Shown: positions 16,136 through 25,521, counted from the first letter of the stretch. The stretch is 64,000 bases of DNA from Fusobacterium sp. (GCF_032477075.1 NZ_JAWDXO010000032.1:1-64000), one strand, 5' to 3'. The notes: generated from the sequence alone by a model not told the origin. Numbers and translations: made by a program.

Positions 16136-16921
16136 CTATTCTTCAATTATTTCATCTTCATCACTTTGTAAATTATCCCAATAATTTCCTGGAATTAATA
16201 ACATAGGGTTATTTCTTATACACATTTTTATAAAAGTTTCATATTTTTCCTCTGTTAATTCAATATTTGGCTGATTATTACTTAATTTTCTTTCGTTTAT
16301 TTTGTTATTCAACTCTCTCCAATTAAAAGTATTTTCTCCATTCAGCGGTTTCCCTATTCTATTCCATTTTTCAATAGTTCTTCCATTTCTAACTGTAATA
16401 CTTGAACTATTTTCTGTATTATATTTATTTTTTATTTGTAATAATGTATTGCTATTTAAATGATAGAAATCTACACTTCTAATTATACTTCCCCTACACC
16501 ATATCCAACCATATTCTTCTATATTCCTAGCTATAAATTCTTCTAATAATTCTCCTTGAATATTTTCAATATTCATACAAAGATTATGCGCTTCTTGTAT
16601 TCCTAGAAGACAATCTTCACTCAAATTTATATATTTTTGTTTTAACATAATATTTATAACTGGGTCTGGAAGAGTTTGTACTCCACTAGCTATTTTAGAT
16701 GAAGGATATGTTTTTTCCATTGCTTTTTTCAATTTTTCAATCCATTTATTTACATAACTTGAAGCATCAACAATTTCATTACTTCTTATATTAGGAAAAA
16801 GATCTATATCATTCATACAGGAATTATATAAATAACAATAATTTGCTTTTGATCGCAGTATTTCTTCGCTTTGTTGACTTAAGATTATATCACTCATATG
16901 AAAATCTTTTAATGATGGCAT
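16136..16921 (-). CDS. Type II restriction endonuclease, probably SinI-like
   Basis: 261 aa, start ATG 16921 with AGGAGG. The central block GELLEEFIARNIEEYGWIWCRGS, then VDFYH (Asp151) and LLQIKNKYNTENSSS (Gln162-x-Lys164), is a PD-(D/E)xK-type core with the KN.TENSSS pattern I associate with the SinI family (GGWCC cutters). The adjacent m5C methyltransferase fits, since SinI-type systems use one. The family assignment comes from memory, not a search, so the cut site is provisional. It lies 38 bp after the HD gene and may be co-transcribed with it. Confidence 0.6.
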   Translation of the reverse strand: MPSLKDFHMSDIILSQQSEEILRSKANYCYLYNSCMNDIDLFPNIRSNEIVDASSYVNKWIEKLKKAMEKTYPSSKIASGVQTLPDPVINIMLKQKYINLSEDCLLGIQEAHNLCMNIENIQGELLEEFIARNIEEYGWIWCRGSIIRSVDFYHLNSNTLLQIKNKYNTENSSSITVRNGRTIEKWNRIGKPLNGENTFNWRELNNKINERKLSNNQPNIELTEEKYETFIKMCIRNNPMLLIPGNYWDNLQSDEDEIIEE

Positions 16922-16959
16922 TTTACCTCCTACATAAATAATATTTATTTTGGGTATAA

Positions 16960-18423
16960 TTAATTTGAAGTTACTATAGCTTCTATTTTTTTACGCATAT
17001 CTCTATAATCACTATCTTCTCTATTTTCCAATACATATACTCTTATAAATTCACTTTTATAATTTACTAATTTACCTATGACAGATAATTTATCTTCTGC
17101 TAAATAAGATATTTTTTTTGTATCAATCTCACATAGTTTTATAGCTTCTCTCATATCTTCTTCATAATTTTCTTTTTTTTGTGTTAAAGTATAATGATTC
17201 TGAATTTTTTCAATTGTTATAGGAACAATTTGATATCCCCATTTATCTGTTTTTAAAATTTCCGTAATTTTTTCAGGATTTTTCATTAAAATCCATTTTA
17301 AAATTGCACATTTTGAAGATGATTCTTCTTCATATAAATCTTTCACTTCAAAAACTACCTTAGGCCGAATTCTCTTACAATACATTTCATATAATTCTTT
17401 GTATTCTTCATCTGGTATCTTATTATCCAGTATTTCTTTATAATAATTTTGAAAAGCAACTTCTAAAAAAGAATCATTGAAATTTAAAAAATTATCCTCA
17501 TTAACATTTTCTTGAATTTCTTCTAAAGAATTAAAAAGAAACTTTTTCTTTTGAATAAGTTTGATATACATACTTTTTATCATACCTTCAAATGCTATAT
17601 TAGTTTTATGAAAAATAACTTGTGAATAATGAAAATATCTAGACATTAAAAAATGTTCTATAACATGTTGGCCTTTTTTATTACAAACTAAAATTTTATT
17701 TTTTCCACTTTCTTCACAACTATCAGTAATTAGTAATAATCTTATCAAATATTGTAGATCAACCATCCCATATTTTACACCTGTTTGATATGAATCTCTT
17801 AATAAATAATCCAATCTATCTGCATCTAAACTTGAATGTAGTAATTGAGTATATACCATATTTCTTGAGCCTCTTTCTCCTGTAAATATCTCTCCAATTT
17901 CTAAAGGATCCAGTTCATTTTCTTTCAGTATATCAGATATTTCTCTGTGATTTATAACTATATATTTTCCTAGATGCTCATGGTGAGCACTTTTAGAATG
18001 TGAAGAACACAACTCATATAATTTTTCTGAATTTTCATTTAATGGCATCTGTAAAAAATTTCTTCCATTATCAATATCCTTACAATAACTATATACACTT
18101 TCACCCAAATGAGAAAATGGGTAATGACCTATATCATGTAATAATGCTGCTACTCGCATTTTAACTGCATCTTCTTCATCTATATCTCCTCTTTTTAATA
18201 AATGTTCTGTCATTAATCCCATAATATGTAAAACTCCTAATGAATGAACATATCTAGAATGTTCTGCTCCTGGAAAAACATAATTTATTCTTGCCAATTG
18301 TCTTAAGCCACGCAACCGTTGAAAAATTGATGTATCAATAATTTTCATCTCTAATTCAGTAATTCCAATCGCACCATATATAGGATCATTAATATACTTT
18401 ATTGGCCTTAATTTATCTGTCAC
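16960..18423 (-). CDS. HD-domain phosphohydrolase (dGTPase/SAMHD1-like)
   Basis: 487 aa with GTG start overlapping the YwgA-like gene by 11 bp, so translation is probably coupled. Key motifs are FQRLRGLRQLARINYVFPGAEHSRYVHSLG (with His55), LLHDIGH (His96-Asp97) and LHSSLDADRLDYLLRDS, the metal-binding HD core of dNTP triphosphohydrolase-like proteins. The C-terminal half is helical and variable. It resembles chromosomal YwfO-type proteins, which also sit beside ywgA in Bacillus. In this defence island, depletion of dNTPs or cleavage of a nucleotide signal during infection is a plausible role, by inference. Confidence 0.75.
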   Translation of the reverse strand: MTDKLRPIKYINDPIYGAIGITELEMKIIDTSIFQRLRGLRQLARINYVFPGAEHSRYVHSLGVLHIMGLMTEHLLKRGDIDEEDAVKMRVAALLHDIGHYPFSHLGESVYSYCKDIDNGRNFLQMPLNENSEKLYELCSSHSKSAHHEHLGKYIVINHREISDILKENELDPLEIGEIFTGERGSRNMVYTQLLHSSLDADRLDYLLRDSYQTGVKYGMVDLQYLIRLLLITDSCEESGKNKILVCNKKGQHVIEHFLMSRYFHYSQVIFHKTNIAFEGMIKSMYIKLIQKKKFLFNSLEEIQENVNEDNFLNFNDSFLEVAFQNYYKEILDNKIPDEEYKELYEMYCKRIRPKVVFEVKDLYEEESSSKCAILKWILMKNPEKITEILKTDKWGYQIVPITIEKIQNHYTLTQKKENYEEDMREAIKLCEIDTKKISYLAEDKLSVIGKLVNYKSEFIRVYVLENREDSDYRDMRKKIEAIVTSN

Positions 18424-18928
18424 CTATTGCCTCACTTTTTATAAATTTTTGTTCAGTTAAAATATTAAATGCAAATTCACACTGATTAATATCATATTTT
18501 GATTTATATGCTATTAATTTTTCAAATAAAGAATTTTTATTTGAAATATCTATTTTCCAACTTTCTTTATTAGTATAAATATACAATAATGAAGCCAGCA
18601 ATTCATACCATTCTGCCGTTTTCATATTTTCATTTTTTTTCTTTTCAAAAAATTTAACTTTTTTAATATTTTTCTCAACATTATCATTCAATTTATATGT
18701 TTTTGCATAATTATTTGCTTTTAAAATATCAAGAGTTGTTTCTAAATCTATTGCTAAAGAAGGAGAATAAGGTCCCCTTGTATACCAATTATATTTATAA
18801 CCTAAATCTATCCCTAAAGATTCTAACAAATATATTTTTTTTTGAGAAATTAATCTATCTTCAAAACTTTCATTACTTAATCTCATTTTTTGAAAAATTA
18901 TTCCTTTTGCAATTATATATTCATTCAT
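18413..18928 (-). CDS. YwgA-like partner of the HD protein
   Basis: 171 aa from ATG 18928, which has AGGAGG upstream; the longer ORF start at 18979 overlaps the promoter -10. The segment RLISQKKIYLLESLGIDLGYKYNWYTRGPYSPSLA is the hallmark of YwgA-type proteins (LQK..YLL..LG, F.WY.RGPYS). The rest is helical. The gene overlaps the HD gene by 11 bp. In Bacillus the ywgA-ywfO neighbours form the same pair, which suggests a conserved two-component unit. The biochemical role is unknown; it could sense infection and regulate the HD enzyme. Confidence 0.65.
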   Translation of the reverse strand: MNEYIIAKGIIFQKMRLSNESFEDRLISQKKIYLLESLGIDLGYKYNWYTRGPYSPSLAIDLETTLDILKANNYAKTYKLNDNVEKNIKKVKFFEKKKNENMKTAEWYELLASLLYIYTNKESWKIDISNKNSLFEKLIAYKSKYDINQCEFAFNILTEQKFIKSEAIGDR

Positions 18929-18977
18929 TTTATCTCCTCCTTTTTTATTTTTAATATATTTTTTATTTATATCAAAC

Positions 18978-18986
18978 ATTATATCA
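18978..18986 (-). promoter_or_regulatory. Extended -10 promoter of YwgA-HD operon
   Basis: On the minus strand TGATATAAT gives a perfect TATAAT with an extended TGn. It lies about 50 bp upstream of the YwgA-like start. No good -35 is seen, as is common for extended -10 promoters. Confidence 0.55.
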
Positions 18987-19093
18987 TATTTCTCAAAAAA
19001 AATGTATTATTCTCTTTGTGCTCAAGATATCTAATTATATGTTTTTTGTATTTAAATTATCAGCTCTTTTCATAGATTTTCTCCAAACCCATA

Positions 19094-20089
19094 TCATAAG
19101 TATTTCAAGCTTAACCTCATAAGTTGAGTTCCATTTATTAAAATGATCCCTTTCAACTTGGCTTCTTCTTCAACTTCTTTACTGAATCCACCAGTACAAA
19201 CCAATACTTTATAAATTCTATTTTCAATATTATTCAAGTTTTTTACTATCTTTTCCAATTGTTCTATTCCTTCTAATTCATTACATTCTCCATCTTTTTT
19301 CTTTACTTGTACATAAATTTTATTAAAAGCAATTTCATTATCTATTTCTCCTAATATTGGCAAATTTCTTATAAAAATTCTATCTACATCTCCACCTTTT
19401 CCATCATAACTATTTCTCTTATCAACTACATAACCTTGATTTATAAAAATTTTTTCAACTAAAGTTTCCACTTCATTATTTCTAATTGTAAATATTTCTT
19501 GATTTAAATTTTTTATATTTTCTTCAAATCTTTTCTTTATAATTTCTTCAAGTTCTCTAATTTCATAGTTGCTTTCTAAACTTAATAATTCTTTTATAGC
19601 CTTTTTAATATTTTCATCTTTTACACTATTAATGGCAGTTTGATAACCTCTTAATTTATTATGAATTTCTTTACTATACTCATTGCTTAAATAATTAAAA
19701 GTTTTTAACTTTTTAATATTTATTCTAATGATATGTCCATAATCTTCTATTCCCTTTTCTACTTTAAAAGTATACTTTTCTGCTACTTCTACTACTGATA
19801 AAGTATCCCAATAAGGATATTTAGGAATTACAATTATATCTCCTTTTTCCATTTCCAACATTTTTAATAAATTAGTATGTTTTTTTCTAATATAATCTAA
19901 TTTATTATAATCATTTTTCCATACTTGTAAATAACTACAGATCCACTCTTCTTTCTCTCTCTGTTCTTCAAATGTATCTAAAAGAGATAATCCTAAAGCT
20001 CCCCAACCTTGCCTTAATCTTCCCTGTTCTATTTCTTTTTTTAAATAATCAAGATTATTATAATCTATTCTAAAAATATAGTATCTCAT
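19094..20089 (-). CDS. Mrr-type restriction endonuclease
   Basis: 331 aa. The C-terminal domain is Mrr-like: VETLVEKIFINQGYVVDKRN (residues 207-226), GGDVDRIF with Asp234 and YVQVKKK with Gln261-x-Lys263, then a LVCTGGFSKEVEEEAK helix typical of Mrr_cat. The N-terminal 130 residues (MRYYIFRIDY..., GRLRQGWG) form a separate domain, common in nucleases that recognise modified bases. The gene is the last of three in one direction, 18 bp after an MrcB_N-like gene. It probably cleaves foreign or modified DNA. Confidence 0.75.
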   Translation of the reverse strand: MRYYIFRIDYNNLDYLKKEIEQGRLRQGWGALGLSLLDTFEEQREKEEWICSYLQVWKNDYNKLDYIRKKHTNLLKMLEMEKGDIIVIPKYPYWDTLSVVEVAEKYTFKVEKGIEDYGHIIRINIKKLKTFNYLSNEYSKEIHNKLRGYQTAINSVKDENIKKAIKELLSLESNYEIRELEEIIKKRFEENIKNLNQEIFTIRNNEVETLVEKIFINQGYVVDKRNSYDGKGGDVDRIFIRNLPILGEIDNEIAFNKIYVQVKKKDGECNELEGIEQLEKIVKNLNNIENRIYKVLVCTGGFSKEVEEEAKLKGIILINGTQLMRLSLKYL

Positions 20090-20107
20090 TTTTTCTTTCC
20101 TCCTTTT

Positions 20108-20569
20108 TTATTTATAAAATTGTAAAAATTCTTTAAGTATATCATCTATTTTTATTATAAGGTCAGAATAATTTAAATTTATTCTACTAATTTTCTTTGT
20201 AGATTTTTTATTAAATTCACTTTTTTTATTTTCTGATAATTTTGAAATATTTTCATAACTGCTCCCTAGCTCCAAATAGATTTCTTTTTTTCTATAGTTA
20301 TATACAAAACAAATATAGAATCCATCATTTATTTTATTCTTTCCATATAAAAATGCAATTCCTACATCACATATTTTAAGTCTTCCTTGTCCTACAAAAC
20401 CCTTCAATAAAAAATTTTTATATCTATATTCATTTTTAGCATTTGCATAAATTTTGTACTTTAAATTTGTAGCCCCCTTAATTGTCTTTTCATTATTTTC
20501 AAATTTTTTATCAACAAATTCAATTAACTCACTTACAATCTCAATTACTTCTGTGCTTTTTAGTTCCAA
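20108..20569 (-). CDS. Stand-alone MrcB_N/DUF3578-like domain protein
   Basis: 153 aa. The sequence NFLLKGFVGQGRLKICDVGIAFL, followed by GFYICFVYNYRKKEIYLELGSS, matches the pattern of the MrcB N-terminal domain (VGQGxxxxxPxIAFL, YxVYLF, YLSLxxG). That domain normally lies at the N-terminus of McrB-like GTPases and binds modified DNA. Here it is a separate small protein between an ExK nuclease-like protein and an Mrr nuclease. It may provide DNA recognition in trans. Assignment is by motif only. Confidence 0.6.
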   Translation of the reverse strand: MELKSTEVIEIVSELIEFVDKKFENNEKTIKGATNLKYKIYANAKNEYRYKNFLLKGFVGQGRLKICDVGIAFLYGKNKINDGFYICFVYNYRKKEIYLELGSSYENISKLSENKKSEFNKKSTKKISRINLNYSDLIIKIDDILKEFLQFYK

Positions 20570-20632
20570 ATTTATTCCTCTTCACATAGTAAGATTTTAT
20601 AATTACTCAGTTTCTTTTTTATATTAGTTTAT

Positions 20633-21217
20633 CTATATTTTCAAAATATAATAACTATATCCATTACTTAAATTTTTCCAGTCTACTACATATTTTTTTT
20701 CTATATTTATAAAAAATTTATTTTCTCCTGTTGGTTTTTCTATATTTTCCTTTATGATTTCATTTTTTCTAAAATATTTATATATTCCATCAACTTTATT
20801 CCCAATAATGTATCTTTTATCATCTGTTAATACTATGCTCAATCCATTTGTAAAGCCACTCCTTGTTAACTCTTCCAAAAATTTTAAGTCTCTTAAAAAT
20901 GCAAACATATGTTCTGGATGCTGTCCTTGAGATTTTAATGGATGCTTCAACTCTATTGCATATTTTTCTTTCTTATCTTTACTATATACCACTATATCAA
21001 TTTCTTTTTTAATAAATTCTTTTTTATTTAAAACTTTAAAAAAATAACTGATATTTCTTTCAAACTCTATATTATATTCTTTGCCTAAATTTTCTCTTAA
21101 AAAAATGCCTAATTCATGCTGAAAACTAAATTCATTATATATCCTAGTAAACTGTTTTTCCTCTTCCAGTTTTAAAAAACTTTCTATCAACTTTATTAAT
21201 TCTAAAATCATATTCAC
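20633..21217 (-). CDS. PD-(D/E)xK nuclease-like protein
   Basis: 194 aa. The core EIDIVVYS (Asp74) and KYAIELKHP (Glu89-x-Lys91) form a classical PD-(D/E)xK active site; QGQHPEHMFAFLRDLKFLEEL follows as a helix. The N-terminal 60 residues are helical. It is the first gene of the three-gene run with the MrcB_N-like and Mrr genes and ends 63 bp before the next. Small proteins of this sort often occur in defence islands as nucleases or nucleic-acid-binding subunits. No specific family is recognised. Confidence 0.55.
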   Translation of the reverse strand: MNMILELIKLIESFLKLEEEKQFTRIYNEFSFQHELGIFLRENLGKEYNIEFERNISYFFKVLNKKEFIKKEIDIVVYSKDKKEKYAIELKHPLKSQGQHPEHMFAFLRDLKFLEELTRSGFTNGLSIVLTDDKRYIIGNKVDGIYKYFRKNEIIKENIEKPTGENKFFINIEKKYVVDWKNLSNGYSYYILKI

Positions 21218-21361
21218 TCCTCTATTTATTTATATTTACTATATTTTATCATTTTTTGTAATCTAATTATAGTGCTGTTATAATTAAATATATCTATTTA
21301 TCAGTTATAAAATTACAAAAATATTCATTATAAATAATATGAATTTGACTTTTTTATCAAA

Positions 21362-21393
21362 TTTGATACTATATACATGTATATAGTATCAAA
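21362..21393. repeat. 32-bp perfect palindrome near Rep B
   Basis: Outer arms TTTGATACTAT and ATAGTATCAAA surround the core ATACATGTAT. Element A has the same outer arms with a different core (372-401). The flanking 58 bp on the left are conserved between the elements. It lies 42 bp after the Rep B stop. Confidence 0.75.
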
Positions 21394-21434
21394 AATACAA
21401 TTATATATATATATTTTTAAAATAAAATTACATT

Positions 21435-22460
21435 TTAAAAATTTCTTATATAATTTCTTATTCTTTCTAACTTTTCTCCTGTCTTCATAATAATAACCTT
21501 TCTTCTTTTTTCATACTCGGAAATTATTTTTCTTACTGTTGTTATAGCATTTTCCCTTGTTTTTATACTACCACATGCTTTATTTATAGCTTGCCTTAAA
21601 ATTTCATAGTCATAGATATCTTTTATTTCATTTAATATGAATTTCTCATATGTAAAATTACTACTTTTTCTATCTTCTATTAATTGATATGCCAATTCAT
21701 CTATTCTTTTTTCATATACCTTTTCAATCTCATCTAAATTTAATAAATTATCAAATATATACTTTCGATATTTATTCTTATAATCAGAAAATAAATCTTC
21801 TTCTACAAATTCCACCATAGAAAATGCTTTTCTTCTTATCCTTTTCGATACTTCTATTCTCATTCTATCTTCCAAGTCTGGAAAGCTTTTTAACGTCCTC
21901 TCCATCTCTTCTGGTTCTAATTTACTTTTTAAATTTAAATATTGATTGTAGATTATTACTCTCTTATTGTATCCACTTGCTGTTTTTGAATCACTATAGA
22001 CAATAGTTTCTTTTTCTTCTGATATTAAATCTTCATATGCTTTCGGACGTCCTTGAGAATTTCGCTTATAATACACCTCTCCCATAATTTTGAATATATT
22101 GATATAATCTGAAAATCTTTCAAATTCATTCATAAGATAAGTAAATGGTATATCCACTCTTGTAAGCACTATTTCATCTAAATTTCTCAATAAACTGTTC
22201 TGCTTTATATTTTTTATAAAATGCTCTTGAACATCTAGACATTCATATCCTTGTCTTATAATATATGCATTATTTCCAAAGTAATATCTTGGATATGATA
22301 TTTTTACTATTATCTCATTTTCTGATTCAAAGCTTAATACATCACAATATTTATATCCTTTTGGGCTTTTAATATTAGTAATATAATCTCCTGCTCTCAA
22401 AATTGTTTCTGTACTTCTGTGTCCTTTTCTTAAAATAATTTTAATTGAAATTGTATCCAT
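21435..22460 (-). CDS. Gene II/X-like replication initiation protein (element B)
   Basis: 341 aa, starting MDTISIKIILRKG. Motifs match the element A protein: KISYPRYYFGNNAYII, LTRVDIPFTY, RVIIYNQYLNL and RMRIEVSKRIRRKAF. The family nicks DNA at an origin through a tyrosine to start rolling-circle replication. The flanking palindrome (21362-21393) and hairpin (22531-22570) are candidate origin parts. There are no relaxase or transfer genes in the element, so replication after excision, perhaps followed by helper-driven spread, is more likely than self-transfer. Confidence 0.6.
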   Translation of the reverse strand: MDTISIKIILRKGHRSTETILRAGDYITNIKSPKGYKYCDVLSFESENEIIVKISYPRYYFGNNAYIIRQGYECLDVQEHFIKNIKQNSLLRNLDEIVLTRVDIPFTYLMNEFERFSDYINIFKIMGEVYYKRNSQGRPKAYEDLISEEKETIVYSDSKTASGYNKRVIIYNQYLNLKSKLEPEEMERTLKSFPDLEDRMRIEVSKRIRRKAFSMVEFVEEDLFSDYKNKYRKYIFDNLLNLDEIEKVYEKRIDELAYQLIEDRKSSNFTYEKFILNEIKDIYDYEILRQAINKACGSIKTRENAITTVRKIISEYEKRRKVIIMKTGEKLERIRNYIRNF

Positions 22461-22530
22461 ATTCTTTCCTCTCCTTTAAATTATTTTTATAATCTAAAGA
22501 GTTTTTAATATATTCAATTAACTAGTATTT

Positions 22531-22570
22531 CAGTGAGTATCAGTTTCATTGCATTCACTGATACTCACTG
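22531..22570. repeat. 14-bp stem hairpin CAGTGAGTAT (element B)
   Basis: Arms 22531-22544 and 22557-22570 with a 12-nt loop. The outer ten pairs equal those of the element A hairpin, while the inner four differ with complementary change. It lies 70 bp upstream of the Rep B start and is followed by AT-rich DNA. The 350-bp gap 22461-22810 holds this hairpin and the terminator at 22767-22793; nothing else is recognised. Confidence 0.65.
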
Positions 22571-22766
22571 TTTATATAGAAAAATACCTTTATTTTATAT
22601 AAAAATGCTTATTTTTCCTCTATTTTCCCACTTTTTATGGTTATTTTTGTCCTTTTTTATATTAAAATACTAGTTGTAAAATATATCTATTTTTTAGTCA
22701 ACCCCTTAGAATACAAGGGATTGTTAAAGTAAAATATTATTTTTATTAATTTAGAATAAATAAAAA

Positions 22767-22793
22767 AACCAATAACTTTTTAAGTTATTGGTT
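22767..22793 (-). terminator. Terminator of the dynamin operon
   Basis: AACCAATAACTT and its complement form a 12-bp stem with a short loop and a T-run on the minus strand, 18 bp after the last operon gene. Confidence 0.85.
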
Positions 22794-22810
22794 CAGCATT
22801 ATTTTCTCTT

Positions 22811-23428
22811 TTATAATTCCTCTTTAAATTCAGGAAATTTTTCTTTAGTTCTTTTCAATAAATATCTTTCTACTTCTTCAAGCCAATTATTAAAATTTTT
22901 TTCTATTCTTTTTAAAAACTCTTGTACAATTTTTTTTAAATTCTCTTTATTTTTTTTATTATTTGCCTTTTTCATTTCATAAGCTAAAAGACCTGCTATT
23001 AAAATAGATAAAGGCAGTACTAATCCATTACTTGTCATTGCTAAAATGGTTCCTGCTACTACAACAGTTCCAGGAATTATTATTTTTTTATAATCTTCTT
23101 CTTCAATATATTTTATATCTTCTATCTTAAATTTAAAATTATCTATTATATCTTTTCTAAATTGATATCTATTGAATAAGTTGCGGTTCTCTGTACTATT
23201 TTTAAAAAAAGAACTTTTTTCAAATAAACTTTCTTGCATATCATAATAGAAATCTTTTAAAAGAATTTCACATTCTCTATCTAGTTCTCTAAATGTTATT
23301 TTATAAATATTATTAATTATTGTTTCTGATTTCTCATCACTTTCTATTAATTTAAAAGAAGATGTTTTTAATTTTTTTAGCATATTCTGGATCTTTTCAG
23401 AATATTTATCTCTTTCATATAATTTCAT
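22811..23428 (-). CDS. Membrane-anchored partner of dynamin-like GTPase
   Basis: 205 aa. A charged helical N-terminal half is followed by two hydrophobic stretches (VVVAGTILAMTSNGLVLPLS and ILIAGLLAYEM, about residues 122-152), then a long lysine-rich helical tail with amphipathic NWLEEVERYLLKRTKEKF. The gene overlaps the GTPase gene by 14 bp, so the two are translationally coupled. The layout, helices around a membrane hairpin, resembles the membrane paddle region of bacterial dynamin-like proteins. It may be a split-off membrane-binding module. Confidence 0.55.
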   Translation of the reverse strand: MKLYERDKYSEKIQNMLKKLKTSSFKLIESDEKSETIINNIYKITFRELDRECEILLKDFYYDMQESLFEKSSFFKNSTENRNLFNRYQFRKDIIDNFKFKIEDIKYIEEEDYKKIIIPGTVVVAGTILAMTSNGLVLPLSILIAGLLAYEMKKANNKKNKENLKKIVQEFLKRIEKNFNNWLEEVERYLLKRTKEKFPEFKEEL

Positions 23429-25448
23429 TTCTATCTCCTTCTATAAATCTTATATTTTTCTTTATAACCTTTATAATTTTTTCATTTTCTTGTTTTGACT
23501 TATAAATTGCTCCCAATATTTCTTCTATTTTTAATTTTTTTTCAATTAATTTCTCATTATTCTCATACAATACTTCTGTTTTTTTTAGCTCGTCTTTTCT
23601 TGTATCTATATTTTTTTGCAATATTTTTTCATATTTTTCAATTGTATTTGTTAGATATGAGCATAGATATTTACTGAGTTTATTACTTATTTCATTTGCC
23701 CTATCTGTAATTGAATCTTTTATTTTATTTACATGTTTGTCTTGTGAATATTTATGAATATATTCTACTTTTCTAAAAGTTATCCCATTTTCATATTCTT
23801 CTACTTCTTCTGAATCTTTTTCTGTTTCTTTTTTTATTTTTTCAAAATCTTCTGAAGTAAATTCAGGTATTAGATATGAATAATCATTTATAGTATCAGT
23901 ATATATTATCTCTCTATTACATTTTTCTTGTATTTCTTTTATAATATTTTCTTGATAGTTTTTTAAATGATTTCTAAAATAAAAAAAATGTTTTTCAAGT
24001 TCTTCAAAAGTTACTATTTCATTCATACTTCTACTATATTCTTCTATTTCATATTTTATCTTTTCATTTATAATGCTGTTATATTCTCTATCAATAGCTT
24101 GAACTTTAATATTGGCAATATCTTCTTTTTCTTCTATTTCAGCAATAATTTTACTGATTTTTTCTTGTATTATCTTTGGATCTATAATATCTAAAATACC
24201 TTTATCTTGCTCTAATTTAGAAGAAATTCTTTTATAAAATTCCTCGATTGTTTTTAAAAAATCTTTTGCTAATAAATAAAAAGATTTTCTTCCAAATTTA
24301 TCTACTACCTTTGATAAGTGTAAAAAATTTGATTTATTCTCTATCTTTTTTATCAAATCTTCCAAATTCTTAGTAGTCCGAGAAAAACAAGCAGTTATTG
24401 CTGGGTCAATAGAATTTTCATTTTCATCAATATATTCACACAATTCCTCAAAAGTTTTTTTAGAATTTTTAATCTCAATTCTATATAATCTTAAAAGACT
24501 ATCTACTGCTAAAATCTGTTCTTTATTTATTATGTTTTGATAATATTTATATGCTTCATTAAATTTTTCTTCTAAATTTTTTGAAGATAATTTACCAGCT
24601 TTTGTTAATACTAAAAATGAAGTATCTCTATTTATTGAATTTTTTATAATTAGTTCTTGTAAGGCTTTTGATTCTATTGGGACTTCTACTGAATGTAAAA
24701 AAATTATAGCATTTACATTTTTTATATAGTCTTCAGTAATACTTCCTAATCCTCCTATTGCATTAACTCCAGGGCTATCTATTATTTCAATTCCCTTCAT
24801 ATCATCTGATTCAAAAGGATATTCTATACTTATTTCTTTTATAAGATTTCTCCAATCTCCATCTTTCTTACTGTTAATATATTCTTTAATTAATTTTTTA
24901 TATTTTTCATCATCTGTGCCAGGCTCTTTTTCATTCATTATACCATTAATAAATTCATCAATTTCTTTTTCATAAATTTTTTCTCCATTCTTTTTAAAAA
25001 ATATTTCATAATTTATTAAGTCTACTGGTATATCTCTATATTTTTCATTTATAGCTCCATTCTCTTTTAAAAATCTTTGTATTTTGTTAATCTCTTCATG
25101 TTCAATAAAATTATTATCCCCTTTAGTAGCTATTAATTTAATTTTTTCTCCATATTTTATTTTTATTATTGAACTTGTACACTGTAAAATTCCTGTTGGT
25201 AATAAATTCACTCCCAAATATGCATTTATAAAAGTAGATTTTCCACTTTTAGCTTCTCCTAAGACCATTAACTTAAATTTATCATTTTTTATATCTTCTG
25301 CCAATTTTCTTATACTTTCTATTACTCTTTCTTCTTCACCTTGACTTTTTATATATTCTAATCCTTTCAAATTAGAAATATTTTTTTGAAAATAATTGTA
25401 ATTTCTTAATACTTCTTCCTTTATTTTTTGATAATCGTTTTCTATCAC
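23415..25448 (-). CDS. Dynamin-like GTPase
   Basis: 677 aa from a GTG at 25448, with GGAGG six bases upstream; a longer ATG start overlaps that site. G1 is GEAKSGKST (residues 64-72), a switch I Thr follows in QCTSS, G3 is DSPG (about 224-227), and G4 is LTKAGK (about 281-286). The C-terminal 350 residues are helical with coiled-coil stretches, as in the stalk of dynamin-family proteins. Typical roles are membrane binding and remodelling; some bacterial members protect against phage or maintain membranes. It is the fourth gene of a five-gene run. Confidence 0.8.
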   Translation of the reverse strand: MIENDYQKIKEEVLRNYNYFQKNISNLKGLEYIKSQGEEERVIESIRKLAEDIKNDKFKLMVLGEAKSGKSTFINAYLGVNLLPTGILQCTSSIIKIKYGEKIKLIATKGDNNFIEHEEINKIQRFLKENGAINEKYRDIPVDLINYEIFFKKNGEKIYEKEIDEFINGIMNEKEPGTDDEKYKKLIKEYINSKKDGDWRNLIKEISIEYPFESDDMKGIEIIDSPGVNAIGGLGSITEDYIKNVNAIIFLHSVEVPIESKALQELIIKNSINRDTSFLVLTKAGKLSSKNLEEKFNEAYKYYQNIINKEQILAVDSLLRLYRIEIKNSKKTFEELCEYIDENENSIDPAITACFSRTTKNLEDLIKKIENKSNFLHLSKVVDKFGRKSFYLLAKDFLKTIEEFYKRISSKLEQDKGILDIIDPKIIQEKISKIIAEIEEKEDIANIKVQAIDREYNSIINEKIKYEIEEYSRSMNEIVTFEELEKHFFYFRNHLKNYQENIIKEIQEKCNREIIYTDTINDYSYLIPEFTSEDFEKIKKETEKDSEEVEEYENGITFRKVEYIHKYSQDKHVNKIKDSITDRANEISNKLSKYLCSYLTNTIEKYEKILQKNIDTRKDELKKTEVLYENNEKLIEKKLKIEEILGAIYKSKQENEKIIKVIKKNIRFIEGDRNEII

Positions 25449-25521
25449 TTTTTTCCTCCATACATAACATTTATCCAATTATTTATAAATACATCGCCTA
25501 TAAAATATTATAAATTATATT

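Noticed and set aside
21362..21393. Palindrome as a simple Rep terminator
   Set aside because: It has no loop, no strong T-run on the minus strand, is conserved with 60 bp of flanking sequence, and Rep A already has a separate terminator at 601-638.
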